A stretch of 64,000 nucleotides of DNA. It comes from Anaeropeptidivorans aminofermentans. Its GTDB lineage: Bacteria; Bacillota; Clostridia; Lachnospirales; UBA5962. The DNA lies in NCBI RefSeq assembly GCF_940670685.1, contig NZ_OW711693.1:3534001-3598000 (forward strand), read 5' to 3'. The notes beneath the pieces are model-generated. The model was not told where the DNA came from. It was given only the letters and a program-made list of their open reading frames with translations, and ran no database searches. Below, in pieces: positions 8,124-17,261 of the stretch (positions within the stretch are counted from its first letter, which is position 1; the number at the start of each line of letters is the position of its first letter). Position numbers and translations under genes: made by a program.

Positions 8124-8957
8124 TTATACGGGCTTAATCTCTTTAAAGGCTTCGGTCTGTTTCTTTATTCCTGTTTCAGCGGCAAATCTTTCTATGCTGG
8201 AGGCACCGAAGAAACCATTTATACCTTTGGTATTTTCAATGATATATCTTGCGTCTTCAGGCTCAGCAATCGGACCGCCGTGGCATATCACCATAATATC
8301 AGGGTTTATTTCCCTTCCTGCATCGGCAATCTCTTGAACCTTCTTTACGCAGTCGTCAAGGGAAAGGGCTGTTTTTGCCCCGATGCTGCCCTTTGTGGTA
8401 AGACCCATATGGGCAACGAGAATATCAGCGCCTGCCCTCGCCATTTCCCTTGCCTGGTCAGGATCAAACACGTAAGGGGTGGTAAGAAGGTCAAGCTCAT
8501 GGGCAATGCGTATCATTTCAACCTCAAGGCCATATCCCATATCTGTTTCTTCAAGATTCTGGCGGAATACGCCGTCTATAAGCCCTACCGTAGGAAAGTT
8601 CTGAACGCCTGCAAAACCCATATCCTTAAGCTGCTTCAAGAAAACGTCCATAATGCGGAAGGGATCTGTTCCGCAAACCCCTGCAAGAACGGGGGTATGC
8701 TTTACAACAGGCAGAACCTCACTGCCCATATCCACAACAATCTGGTTTGCGTCGCCGTAAGAAAGAAGGCCTGCAAGAGAGCCTCTACCCGCCATACGGT
8801 AACGCCCTGAATTATATATAATCAGCATATCGGCGCCGCCTGCTTCGCTGCTTTTTGCCGTAATACCTGTGCCGGCACCTACCCCTACAAGAATATTGCC
8901 CTTCTCTGTTTCATCTCTGAATTTTTTAAGAATATCCTGACGAGTCATTTTATTCAT
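8124..8957 (-). CDS. TIM-barrel enzyme of the PEP-hydrolase-like family (Tm-1 C-terminal domain family)
   Basis: The 277-residue protein matches the single-domain TIM-barrel family called phosphoenolpyruvate hydrolase-like (PF09370). Signature stretches are [47 protein letters not shown] and [13 protein letters not shown]. The biochemical activity of most members is not firmly established. It starts 3 nt after the UPF0261 stop codon, so the two are translated from one message. The same domain is the N-terminal part of the regulator at 10375-11580. In plant Tm-1 this domain is fused to UPF0261. Function inferred by family only. Confidence 0.88.
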   Translation of the reverse strand: MNKMTRQDILKKFRDETEKGNILVGVGAGTGITAKSSEAGGADMLIIYNSGRYRMAGRGSLAGLLSYGDANQIVVDMGSEVLPVVKHTPVLAGVCGTDPFRIMDVFLKQLKDMGFAGVQNFPTVGLIDGVFRQNLEETDMGYGLEVEMIRIAHELDLLTTPYVFDPDQAREMARAGADILVAHMGLTTKGSIGAKTALSLDDCVKKVQEIADAGREINPDIMVICHGGPIAEPEDARYIIENTKGINGFFGASSIERFAAETGIKKQTEAFKEIKPV

Positions 8958-8960
8958 ATT

Positions 8961-10193
8961 TTATTCCCCTTTCTGTTCTCTGTTTTCTCCTTCAATTAAA
9001 TCAATAAGCTTCTGAGCCGCGGCCTTTGCAAATGCTTCATCGTTTATATTGTTTTCAAGCTCTATAATTTGAATTTTATTCTTATTTACAAGGTCTCTAA
9101 GAGTGTCAAAAAGCGCCGTATCTTCTTCCGCTCCGTAGAAAGGCTGCCCCGGTGCATCTATCATGGATACGCCCTTTAAAGGAAGCATAAGAACCGTTGG
9201 CGATTCCGCCCCGTTAAGCTTTTCCGCTATTTTTTCTCCCAGCTTTCTGTTTTCTTCGGTTGTCGTCCGCATTAATGTTACAGTGGGATTATGCTTATAA
9301 AGATTTCTGTTTTTGTAATGGGCTGGAACCGTATCATAAGGGCCGAAATTTACCATATCAAGAGCACCTACGGATACCACCTGAGGCGTTCCGCTTTTGC
9401 CTGCGGCTTCAAGACGGTTTTCCCCTGCCGCCAATACCCCGCCGAAAAGCTCATCACACCACTCTGTTGTGGTTAAGTCCAGAACGCCCTTAAAAAAGCC
9501 CTCTTCCGCTAATTTCTCCATTACCTTGCCGCCTGTTCCCGTTGCATGGAAGGTTAAAACCTCATAGCCTCTTTCTTCGAGATATTCTCTTGCAGTATTT
9601 ACGGCAGGTGTCGTAACGCCGAACATAGTAGCCGCAATCAAAGGCTTGTCTGATTTTTTCTCAGGGGTTTCAAACTGCACCATACCTGCGATTGCGTGGG
9701 CCGCGTTTACGAATATTTTATAGCTGATAGAATTGATTCCCGCTACGTCTACTATGGAAGGATACATGAAAATATCGCTGGAGCCTGTATAAACGGAAAC
9801 GTCACCCCCTGCTATGGTAGATACCATAACCTTGGGAACGCCTATGGGCAAAGCCCTCATTCCTGCTGTAGCAAGGGTAGTTCCGCCGGAGCCGCCGAAG
9901 GATATCACCCCATGGAAAAGCCCTTCATTATAGAGCTTAGGAAGCAGTATTTCCATACCTTTTGTCAATGCTTCCGTTGCGTAAGCCCTGTCCTTTCTTT
10001 CGGCAATTTCTTGAATATCGTAGCCTGCCGCCGCAGCTACTTCGCTGTTGGATATATCCGCCGGAACCGTAGGCTCAAAAACGCCCGTGTGAATCATAAG
10101 GGTTTTAAGGCCAAGGCCTTCTATAATTTCCCTTACGAAAGCAAATTCCGCACCCTTGGAGTCGAGGGTACCTAAAATAGCAACTGTTTTCAT
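8961..10193 (-). CDS. UPF0261 / Tm-1-like ATP-binding domain protein
   Basis: The 410-residue protein matches UPF0261 (PF06792), starting KTVAILGTLDSKGAEFAFVR and containing GVISFGGSGGTTLATAGMRAL and the later FHATGTGGKVMEKLAEEGFF, typical of its two Rossmann-like lobes. The homologous N-terminal domain of tomato Tm-1 binds ATP. The ATG at 10193 is chosen over a TTG one codon earlier because GGGGA is well spaced from it. It is upstream of, and nearly touching, the TIM-barrel gene, and downstream of the TIM-AraC regulator. Substrate unknown. Confidence 0.88.
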   Translation of the reverse strand: MKTVAILGTLDSKGAEFAFVREIIEGLGLKTLMIHTGVFEPTVPADISNSEVAAAAGYDIQEIAERKDRAYATEALTKGMEILLPKLYNEGLFHGVISFGGSGGTTLATAGMRALPIGVPKVMVSTIAGGDVSVYTGSSDIFMYPSIVDVAGINSISYKIFVNAAHAIAGMVQFETPEKKSDKPLIAATMFGVTTPAVNTAREYLEERGYEVLTFHATGTGGKVMEKLAEEGFFKGVLDLTTTEWCDELFGGVLAAGENRLEAAGKSGTPQVVSVGALDMVNFGPYDTVPAHYKNRNLYKHNPTVTLMRTTTEENRKLGEKIAEKLNGAESPTVLMLPLKGVSMIDAPGQPFYGAEEDTALFDTLRDLVNKNKIQIIELENNINDEAFAKAAAQKLIDLIEGENREQKGE

Positions 10194-10282
10194 CAATACA
10201 TCCCCTTTCCATAAATTAATATAAAATAACTGTTTTCCGTTTACTTCTCTTAAAGCATACTATTTAAGATTACATAAGTAAA

Positions 10283-10317
10283 TTAACATTTGTTAAATAA
10301 AAATGTATTAATGTTAA
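10283..10317. promoter_or_regulatory. Candidate operator for the TIM-AraC regulator
   Basis: An exact inverted repeat TTAACATT / AATGTTAA, 19 bp apart, lies in the 181-bp gap between the regulator gene and the UPF0261 start, with extra partial copies (TTGTTAAAT, TATTAATGT) inside. The position before the enzyme genes suits a binding site, but no binding is shown. Confidence 0.4.
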
Positions 10318-10374
10318 ATAGCAAAAAGTATTCATGTAGAATTACAAAGGATATTTTTGTTGAATATGCTTAAA

Positions 10375-11580
10375 TTACATTTTTCTTATTCTATCGCAGT
10401 ATGCCTTGGGGGTCATTTTCATAATTCTTTGAAATGTTCTTGAAAAATAGGAATAGTCTTTATATCCCACAGCCAAAGATACTTCGTAAAGGGGTATTTT
10501 TTCATGCTCAATAAGTTCACATGCTTTATTTATCCTATAGGAATTCAAATAAGAAGGAAACGTCAGACCTGTTTCTTCTTTAAAAAGATTGCTTAAGTGG
10601 GTTCTGGAAATTCCCGAGATAGACGCAAGGTCGGAAAATGAAATCTCCTTCATATAATGGGCGCAAACGTATTCCTTGACAAAATCAACATAATCGTTTC
10701 TTTTTATGCCTCTGAGCATTTTCTGCAAAAGCATGTCCTTATCATAATTTCCCGCTGTTTTAAATTCTCTTGTTTTTTCCGTTATGGCTATTTCGGAAGG
10801 GGTCCTTTCAAAGGCTGAGCCGCCTATATATCCCTGGGCCGCCGTTTTGCCATATATATATTCCACATCCATGGGGGTATGGACAGGGCCGCCGTATACC
10901 ATTTTCAATGCTTGGGGCCTTATTTTGTCACACAAATTGAATATTTCTTCCGCAAGCCTTGCTCCCGCTTCGAGGGACAATACCTTTTTCGCCCCCAGCT
11001 CCCCGCCTCTTGTAAGGCCCAGATGCACACATATGACGTCTGCACCGGCATGAAGCATTTTTACGGCCTGCTCACAGTCAAAAACAAACGCAAGCGTAAA
11101 TATCCCCATTAAGCTTGCAATCCTTATGGCTTCTACCTCCAAATCATAGCTTATCCCCTGCTCTTCTATGGCTTCACGGAACTTTCCGTCTATCAGTCCG
11201 ACGGTAGGATAATTATTTATTCCCGTAAATCCTGCTTCATATATTTTCTTTATATACTGTTCCATAATGATGGAAGGGTCTGCGGCATTAAGGCCGAATA
11301 TGACAGGAATCTCCCGAACTGCCGGCACAAGCTCTTTGGAACCGAAATCCATTACAAGCTTGTTTGAATTTGTAAAAGGCATATATCCGGCCAAGGAACC
11401 TTGTCCCATCTGGCGGAATCTTCCGGAGCTAAGGGCAAGAATCATATCTGCCCCGCCCCTTCTCGCTCTTTTGGCCGCAAGCCCTGAGCCGCAGGCAACC
11501 CCTATAAGGTGCATGGAAACCTTTATCTGACGCCTTAAGTTTTCCAAAATGATATTTCTCTCAAATTCCCATGAATGCAT
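10375..11580 (-). CDS. One-component regulator: PEP-hydrolase-like TIM barrel fused to AraC DNA-binding domain
   Basis: The 401-residue protein has two parts. Residues about 20-280 are a second copy of the PF09370 TIM barrel ([54 protein letters not shown]). Residues about 300-400 are an AraC-type double helix-turn-helix (FSDLASISGISRTHLSNLFK, then VGYKDYSYFSRTFQ). The ATG at 11580 has AGGAG 9-10 nt upstream; a TTG 13 codons earlier lacks one. It is encoded just upstream of the UPF0261 and TIM-barrel genes on the same strand, so it probably senses their substrate or product through the barrel and controls them. Confidence 0.9.
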   Translation of the reverse strand: MHSWEFERNIILENLRRQIKVSMHLIGVACGSGLAAKRARRGGADMILALSSGRFRQMGQGSLAGYMPFTNSNKLVMDFGSKELVPAVREIPVIFGLNAADPSIIMEQYIKKIYEAGFTGINNYPTVGLIDGKFREAIEEQGISYDLEVEAIRIASLMGIFTLAFVFDCEQAVKMLHAGADVICVHLGLTRGGELGAKKVLSLEAGARLAEEIFNLCDKIRPQALKMVYGGPVHTPMDVEYIYGKTAAQGYIGGSAFERTPSEIAITEKTREFKTAGNYDKDMLLQKMLRGIKRNDYVDFVKEYVCAHYMKEISFSDLASISGISRTHLSNLFKEETGLTFPSYLNSYRINKACELIEHEKIPLYEVSLAVGYKDYSYFSRTFQRIMKMTPKAYCDRIRKM

Positions 11581-11785
11581 TTTTATCTTCTCCTGAAAGC
11601 TTCCGAAATATGTTTTCAAACATGCTCCGGTAAGATGAAAGCCGCTGAATAAAGTTTATAGTTAACAAATTGAAAACATGTTTATATGCTATATAAGGCG
11701 CTCCTGTAAAATTAATAAGTTTAGGCCTGCTTTTACTGTATAAGCGAGCAGATAAAAGCGGCGGTGTTTAGCCAAATAAATAATT

Positions 11786-11911
11786 TATAGCAAAACAAGA
11801 TTAAGGTAGGAACAAAAACCTATTTTTCATAAACGGCTTAAAATATAGAATTGCTATTTTAAGCCATTCAAATATACGATTTTTGTTACCCTACTTTATT
11901 GTTTCGCTATA
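11786..11911. mobile_element. MITE-like element, family A1 (126 bp)
   Basis: Ends TATAGCAAAACAA and TTGTTTCGCTATA. Interior TTCATAAACGGCTTAAAATA and AAGCCATTCAAATATACG form the typical A1 stem. Confidence 0.8.
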
Positions 11912-12741
11912 GTTATGATTATAACTTATCTGCCGGGAGCCGATGACAAAGAATGGCTTAAGATGTGCCCTTAACCTAATAGGAATACGCCCTGGTTTAA
12001 AACGCTTCTCAAAGTATTTAATGTCTAAAAATCATTTCTTAAATGCTTTTCCTTTTATTTTACCATACTTTTCCCTTTGTACATTATTTTTTCAAGTACA
12101 TAATAATTCAAAAATCTACTGTGCATTTTTAAAATTAATTTACAATTTTATAAATTAATATATATTTATTTGACATAAGCATGTTATTTTTTAGGCCTTA
12201 AATAATAAAACCTTACAATTTTTCTTTTAAGAAGCTGCTTGTACCAAGACCATATATCAAAATTAGCATGTTGTTTCTTATCCTTTTTAAGATAATGGTT
12301 AATAAACGCCTATGATTTAGCCTTCATATGATAAAAAACTACAGTGAAAAATACAAGACCTTATCATAGAATAAAAATAAATAAGCGCTTATCATTGAAA
12401 CTTTCCAGCTTCTGTCTGTCATTTTATTTCTATAATTTTAAAATATACTTTTGTGTTTTTTATGGAATACAATACAGGCCTTTCTTTATGCAGCGGCTAA
12501 ATACGTATCGCAGGAATATTCTGATTTATAACATAAAAATATATTATTCCTGCATTTTTTATATCTATAAAACAGGTTTTTAATAAAACAGACAGTAGGC
12601 TTTATTTATGGGGTTTATGTTTTTTACATCCACATTTTACTTGCAGAGATAAAAAGCTATGCATGTCTTATGATGTGCTTTTAAGAGCATTTATCTGCTG
12701 AGCAGGGCTTGCAGATTATTTTATTTAAGAGGAGGAGTATT
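11912..12741. other. AT-rich non-coding spacer
   Basis: Short frames at 11943-12158 and 12344-12583 exist, but lack ribosome sites and have poly-Ile/Tyr/Phe composition typical of AT-rich noise. No structured RNA was recognised. The promoter of the esterase gene should lie near the right edge. Confidence 0.5.
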
Positions 12742-13464
12742 ATGGATACAGGAAATTTTAAGGAATTTACGGTAGAAGGCAGAACATGTTTTGCATATGT
12801 GCCTGAAACGGAGCCTTCAAAGAAAGTTCCCGTTGTTCTTGTCAATGACGGAAAGAAAGTTCTAAACGACATCGGCGAATGGCTTTTAGAAGCGAAGCCC
12901 GAATATATTGTGGTGGCAATAGAACCGCTGGACAGATGGGACGATTATTCCCCGTGGCCCGAAAAGGCCCCGGAGGGCATGGGCCATGACTTCGGCGGAA
13001 AAGCCGGAGCATATCTTAATTGGATTAAGCTTAGCCTTATGCCGTATCTTGAGAAAAATTATCCTATAAATATGGACTTTTCCCATAAGGCAATGCTTGG
13101 CTATTCCTTCGGGGCGCTGGCGGCTAATTATTCAATGCTTACAGAAAAGGAATACGGGGTTATATTAAGCTGCTCGGCCTCCTACTGGTATCCTGATTTT
13201 ATCGAATATATGAGGCTTCATAAGGTTTCGGAGCCTTATCCTGCCGTTTATATGTCCGTAGGGGATAAAGAAGGGGCCCAGGACATCGGAAAAATTATCA
13301 GCAATCAGCTTAAAAACACCAAGCTTGCAAAAGAAATTCTTGAAAAGGAGCTTCCTGCGGAAAATCTGTATTTTACATATCAGGAAGGGGACCACATGGA
13401 TAACGTGGTGGAAAGGCTTAAAGACGCTTTAATTTGGTACGGAAATTATATCAATAGGAATTAA
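12742..13464 (+). CDS. Alpha/beta-hydrolase esterase (enterochelin-esterase-like)
   Basis: The 240-residue protein has the esterase nucleophile elbow GYSFGA with Ser122, preceded by the usual strand AMLGYSFG, and a late His in EGDHMDNV that would complete the triad. It resembles the putative esterase family (PF00756) that includes siderophore esterases. There is no signal peptide. The ATG at 12742 has GAGGAGG upstream. An MFS transporter gene starts 14 bp after its stop, so the pair is an operon. Release of iron from an imported ester siderophore is possible given the ABC uptake genes at 21.5-27 kb, but other ester substrates fit equally well. Confidence 0.8.
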   Translation: MDTGNFKEFTVEGRTCFAYVPETEPSKKVPVVLVNDGKKVLNDIGEWLLEAKPEYIVVAIEPLDRWDDYSPWPEKAPEGMGHDFGGKAGAYLNWIKLSLMPYLEKNYPINMDFSHKAMLGYSFGALAANYSMLTEKEYGVILSCSASYWYPDFIEYMRLHKVSEPYPAVYMSVGDKEGAQDIGKIISNQLKNTKLAKEILEKELPAENLYFTYQEGDHMDNVVERLKDALIWYGNYINRN

Positions 13465-13478
13465 GGGGGATTTAATAT

Positions 13479-14930
13479 ATGGAATTATTAGTAAATGATC
13501 CGACAGTTCAGAAAAAACGCTGGTACTTATTGATTATTGTAGGCATCGTCACCGCAATGTCTTCCTTTGCACTAAATGCCATAAATATAGCGCTTCCAAA
13601 CATTGTATCGGATTACGGCATTACAGGCCTTGATGTTGCCTGGGTTCAGACGGCTTTTATCCTAACAAGCACCTGTCTTGTTGTATTTTTAGGAAGAACA
13701 GGCGACTCCTACGGAAAAATCCGCCAGTTTAAAATAAGTATACTTATTTTAACCATAGGGCTTTTCTTAGGCGGAATTAAAGGTTCTTTTGAGCTTCTTA
13801 TTTTTTCAAGAGTTCTTCAGGGCATCGGCTCCGCTTTGTCCATGTCCGTAAACTTTGCCATTGCAACTGAAATATTTCCTGAGCATGAAAGAGGAAAAGC
13901 TTTAGGCATCGTAGGCGCCTTTCTTTCCGGCGGCGGTATTTTCGGCCCTGTTTTCAGCGGAATGGTTCTTGAAAGATGGGGATACCATATTATATTCTGG
14001 TTCGGCGTTCCCGTGGGAATCATTGCGGCAATCATGGCCTATACCATGATGCCTAAAGACAGAATTTTATCAGGCAAAAAAGTTGATTATATCGGCTTTG
14101 TTCTTTTGGCAGCAATGATTATCTGCTTCTTCTTCGGTGTAGACGCGGCCAAATCTCAGGGATTTTTAGGCACCAAATCTCTTTTACTTATTGCAGGCTT
14201 TGTAATTTCTTTAGTTTTATTTATAAGCTATGAAAAGAAAGCGGATAATCCCTTAATAAAATTAAGCATTATTAAAAACAGGTCCATGGCCATATATCTA
14301 TTAAGCTTATTCCTTATCTATACAACTTCCGCTTTTCATTCCTATATGATGCCCTTTTATCTGCGTCAGGCATTGGCTATCCCTGCGGCTCAAGCCTCAC
14401 TTATGACGGTAGTGATCTCTATTTCCATAACCGTAGTATCCCCCTATGCCGGAAAGTTCTCCGATAAATACGGTGCTAAGAATATGATACTCATAGGCGC
14501 TACTTTAATTGCAGTTTCCCAGCTTGCCTATGTTTTCTTCGGTTTGGGAACAAGCTCAGCCCTCCTTATCGCAACATTTATCCTCACAGGTATAGGAAGC
14601 GGCGTGTTCCAGACCCCGAATAACGCAATGATTATGTCTCAAGTTCCAAAAGAGCAGTTGGGCCTTGCAAGCGGCATGGCTGTTCTTACAAGAAATCTTG
14701 CCTTAACATCAGGAAGCCTTTTTGCCTCACGTATACTTTTTTCCGCCATGAGCTCCATTTCAGGCCAGACCGTAGAGTCTTATCTTCCTGATAATCCGGA
14801 ACTATTCATTTCCGGAATGCATGTCGTATATTTTGTAACATTCGTTTTCTGTGCGGCTGCTTTTGTTATGGTGCTGATTGATAAAATGAAATCTAAAGAT
14901 ACGGAAAACACAGCTCAAAAGGCTAAATAA
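13479..14930 (+). CDS. MFS transporter, drug/multi-substrate exporter type (DHA2-like)
   Basis: The 483-residue integral membrane protein has about 14 hydrophobic segments. It carries the MFS motif A region in the first loop (GRTGDSYGKIRQFK), the motif C-like GAFLSGGGIFGPVFSG in helix 5 and a second motif A-like GKFSDKYGAKN after helix 8, which fits the 14-helix EmrB/QacA group of proton-driven exporters. RBS AAGGGGG. It follows the esterase at 14 bp. Export of a metabolite handled by the esterase is likely but the substrate is unknown. A 6-bp hairpin (AAGCAT/ATGCTT) follows the stop but lacks a U-run. Confidence 0.88.
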   Translation: MELLVNDPTVQKKRWYLLIIVGIVTAMSSFALNAINIALPNIVSDYGITGLDVAWVQTAFILTSTCLVVFLGRTGDSYGKIRQFKISILILTIGLFLGGIKGSFELLIFSRVLQGIGSALSMSVNFAIATEIFPEHERGKALGIVGAFLSGGGIFGPVFSGMVLERWGYHIIFWFGVPVGIIAAIMAYTMMPKDRILSGKKVDYIGFVLLAAMIICFFFGVDAAKSQGFLGTKSLLLIAGFVISLVLFISYEKKADNPLIKLSIIKNRSMAIYLLSLFLIYTTSAFHSYMMPFYLRQALAIPAAQASLMTVVISISITVVSPYAGKFSDKYGAKNMILIGATLIAVSQLAYVFFGLGTSSALLIATFILTGIGSGVFQTPNNAMIMSQVPKEQLGLASGMAVLTRNLALTSGSLFASRILFSAMSSISGQTVESYLPDNPELFISGMHVVYFVTFVFCAAAFVMVLIDKMKSKDTENTAQKAK

Positions 14931-15050
14931 ACAAAAGCATTTTACGATGCTTTCGGGAATATCGGGGTATATGGCAAGCCATCTTCTATATGTCCCCTTA
15001 GAATGCTTATTCTATAAAAAGTTTTTGTATATACCCAGCATATAAAACAC

Positions 15051-15122
15051 AATATAACGCATATATGGCTTCGATTATTTTTTAAAAAAGCAGGATTTCA
15101 TATACCATATATGCGTTATATT
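15051..15122. repeat. Perfect 18-bp inverted repeat with 36-nt loop
   Basis: AATATAACGCATATATGG at 15051-15068 is exactly reverse-complemented at 15105-15122. It sits between the MFS and M20 genes. The arms do not match the family A or B ends. It may be a terminator-like structure, an operator or the ends of a tiny element. Confidence 0.8.
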
Positions 15123-15239
15123 TATATAGCCGCCAAACCTGAAAACCTATTCATTTATTATAAGGAGATATTTAAATTAATATAAGTCTGTTTTACAGCT
15201 TAAAATATATCCAAATATCTTGCATATAAGGAGTCCGAT

Positions 15240-16673
15240 ATGATAAAAGAAAAACAAAAAATTATAGAATTAATAGATGAAAAGCTTCATAAGCTTAAAT
15301 CCGCAAGCGATAAAATATGGAAATATGCAGAAGTTCGGTTTGATACAAAAAAATCTGCCGGGCTTTTCATAGAAATTCTCAATGAAGAAGGTTTTTCGGT
15401 GGAAAAGGAGCCGGGCGGCATCATCAACTCCTTTATAGCGTCCTTCGGCCATGGAAAACCTGTTATCGGCATATTGGCGGAATACGATGCTCTCGGCAGC
15501 ATGAATCAGGTTGCCGACTGCGAATACAAAAAAAGCAGCAGTGAAAATACGCCCGGCCATGGCTGCGGTCATAACCTTCTGGGAACAGGTTCCCTCGGGG
15601 CAGCAACAGCCCTTAAGGATTACATGGAGATTCATCATCTAAACGGAACCATAAAGCTTTTCGGCTGCCCCGCGGAAGAAAGCGGATACGGAAAAGCATA
15701 TATGGCAAAGGCCGGCCTTTTTTCAGAGCTTGACGCTGCGCTTTCGTGGCACCCTGCCGATATATCAAGCGGCTGGGCCGAAGGCACTCTGGCAGTGCTT
15801 CAGGCTTACTTTAAATTTAAGGGGATATCGGCTCACGCAGCCTCGGCACCCTTTATGGGAAGGAGTGCTTTAGATGCTGCTGAAATAATGAATATAGGCA
15901 CTAATTATCTAAGAGAGCATGTTCCTGATTTTACAAGGATACATTACGCCTATATAGATGCCGGAGGAGAATCTGCAAATGTTGTTCCGGCGTCCTCAAA
16001 GCTCCACTATTTTATAAGAGCGCCCAAGCAGGAGACGGTTGAAAACATATATAAACGACTTTGCAAAATCGCCCAGGGAGCCTCATTGATTACGGAAACA
16101 GAAGTTGAAATATCCGTTGATTCTGCCTGTATGAACTATATCCCAAATATGGTTCTTTCAAGGCTTATGTATGATAATTTTAAAGAAATAAGCCCCATAG
16201 ACTTTACGGAAAAAGATTATGAATATGCAAAAAGATACCATAAAGGCTTAAATGAAAATCAAATTTCTTCTTTGAGAGACAGGCTCAAAGCCGCGTTTAA
16301 GGATAAACCGGAGGATTGGATAAGCGAAATGCTTGAAAGCCCCTTAAATCCTTATCTGCCTGAAATGGCCGACGGCGGCCTTGGCATGATGTCTACGGAC
16401 GTGGGGGACGTAAGCTGGATAGTTCCTACAGGCCAGGTAAATATCGCCTGCGAACCTCATGGCACAACCCCTCATTCATGGCAGTGGGTGGCAAACGGCT
16501 TATCAGGCATCGCTCATAAGGGCATCGAATATTCCGCCAAAGTCATTGCAATGACGGGCCTTGATATTTTAATGCACCCTGAAATAATAGAAAAAGCCCT
16601 TGAAGAGCATCATAAAAATTTATCCGGCAAAGCATACCATTCTTTAATCCCTAACGGAAAGCTGCCTGAATAA
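15240..16673 (+). CDS. M20 family amidohydrolase, AbgB-like
   Basis: The 477-residue protein matches the M20D/AbgB group (p-aminobenzoyl-glutamate hydrolase B and relatives). Metal-site motifs are visible: EYDAL (81-85), HGCGH (107-111) and CPAEESG with Glu146/147. The dimerisation domain and the C-terminal DVGDVSWIVP...PHGTTPHSWQW stretch are present. The reaction is hydrolysis of an N-acyl or amide-linked amino acid in the cytoplasm. RBS AAGGAG. No transporter gene directly adjoins it, and a mobile element follows the stop by one base. Confidence 0.88.
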   Translation: MIKEKQKIIELIDEKLHKLKSASDKIWKYAEVRFDTKKSAGLFIEILNEEGFSVEKEPGGIINSFIASFGHGKPVIGILAEYDALGSMNQVADCEYKKSSSENTPGHGCGHNLLGTGSLGAATALKDYMEIHHLNGTIKLFGCPAEESGYGKAYMAKAGLFSELDAALSWHPADISSGWAEGTLAVLQAYFKFKGISAHAASAPFMGRSALDAAEIMNIGTNYLREHVPDFTRIHYAYIDAGGESANVVPASSKLHYFIRAPKQETVENIYKRLCKIAQGASLITETEVEISVDSACMNYIPNMVLSRLMYDNFKEISPIDFTEKDYEYAKRYHKGLNENQISSLRDRLKAAFKDKPEDWISEMLESPLNPYLPEMADGGLGMMSTDVGDVSWIVPTGQVNIACEPHGTTPHSWQWVANGLSGIAHKGIEYSAKVIAMTGLDILMHPEIIEKALEEHHKNLSGKAYHSLIPNGKLPE

Positions 16674-16674
16674 A

Positions 16675-16813
16675 TATAGTAAATTTAAAGTTAAATAGTA
16701 GCGAAGCCGTATATTCACACAGGCTCAAAAATGTACCGTTTCCGAAGGAAATCCGTGTTTTTGGGCCTGATGGGAATAGGCTTTTGCTACTTCTTTATAC
16801 GAAATTTACTATA
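16675..16813. mobile_element. MITE-like element, family A2, best-preserved copy (139 bp)
   Basis: Ends TATAGTAAATTTAAAG and CGAAATTTACTATA, bounded by TA. Interior ATGTACCGTTTCCGAAGGAA, then GTGTTTTTGGGCC, forms the A2 stem. It starts 1 bp after the M20 stop codon. Confidence 0.85.
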
Positions 16814-17261
16814 TATTTACATTAGGGCATGTTTTGAAACCCAAGAACTATGCATTTTTATTATTTGGTGATAAAACTTCAAACAGAAAAAATTAAGAAA
16901 CACCATTATTTTCTATTTGAAATTTTATATTTATCTTCTAAAAATGTATCTTTAGAAATTTCAAAACATACTCTGGGGCGTGTTTGCAAATAGGAAGGCC
17001 GGCTGAATTTTGGCTTTTGCAGACATGCCCTAAAAGAAATTTGACTGGGAGAATGAATAAAATTAAAATAGAGTAAATAGATTATTTTCCTTAAAAATCC
17101 CTTTGGGCTTTTGTCTGCTTTTAAGAAGCATAGCAAAGCAAATAAATAATGCTGCAAAATATATCGGAGCAATTTGAAAATGGACTGTTTTTAAATTATA
17201 GTAAATCATTTTTTGCGGCTGTCTTATCTTTTTTACTTTATTTAGCGTCCGGGAGGATTCT
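16814..17261. other. Non-coding spacer before the AraC-GH39 regulator
   Basis: AT-rich. A partial family A end (TATAGTAAATCATTTTTTGC to TTTTTTACTTTATTTAG) lies at about 17198-17244. No gene is supported. Confidence 0.45.

Noticed and set aside
11943-12583. Two small plus-strand frames
   Set aside because: Phe/Tyr/Ile-rich AT-noise composition, no ribosome site.
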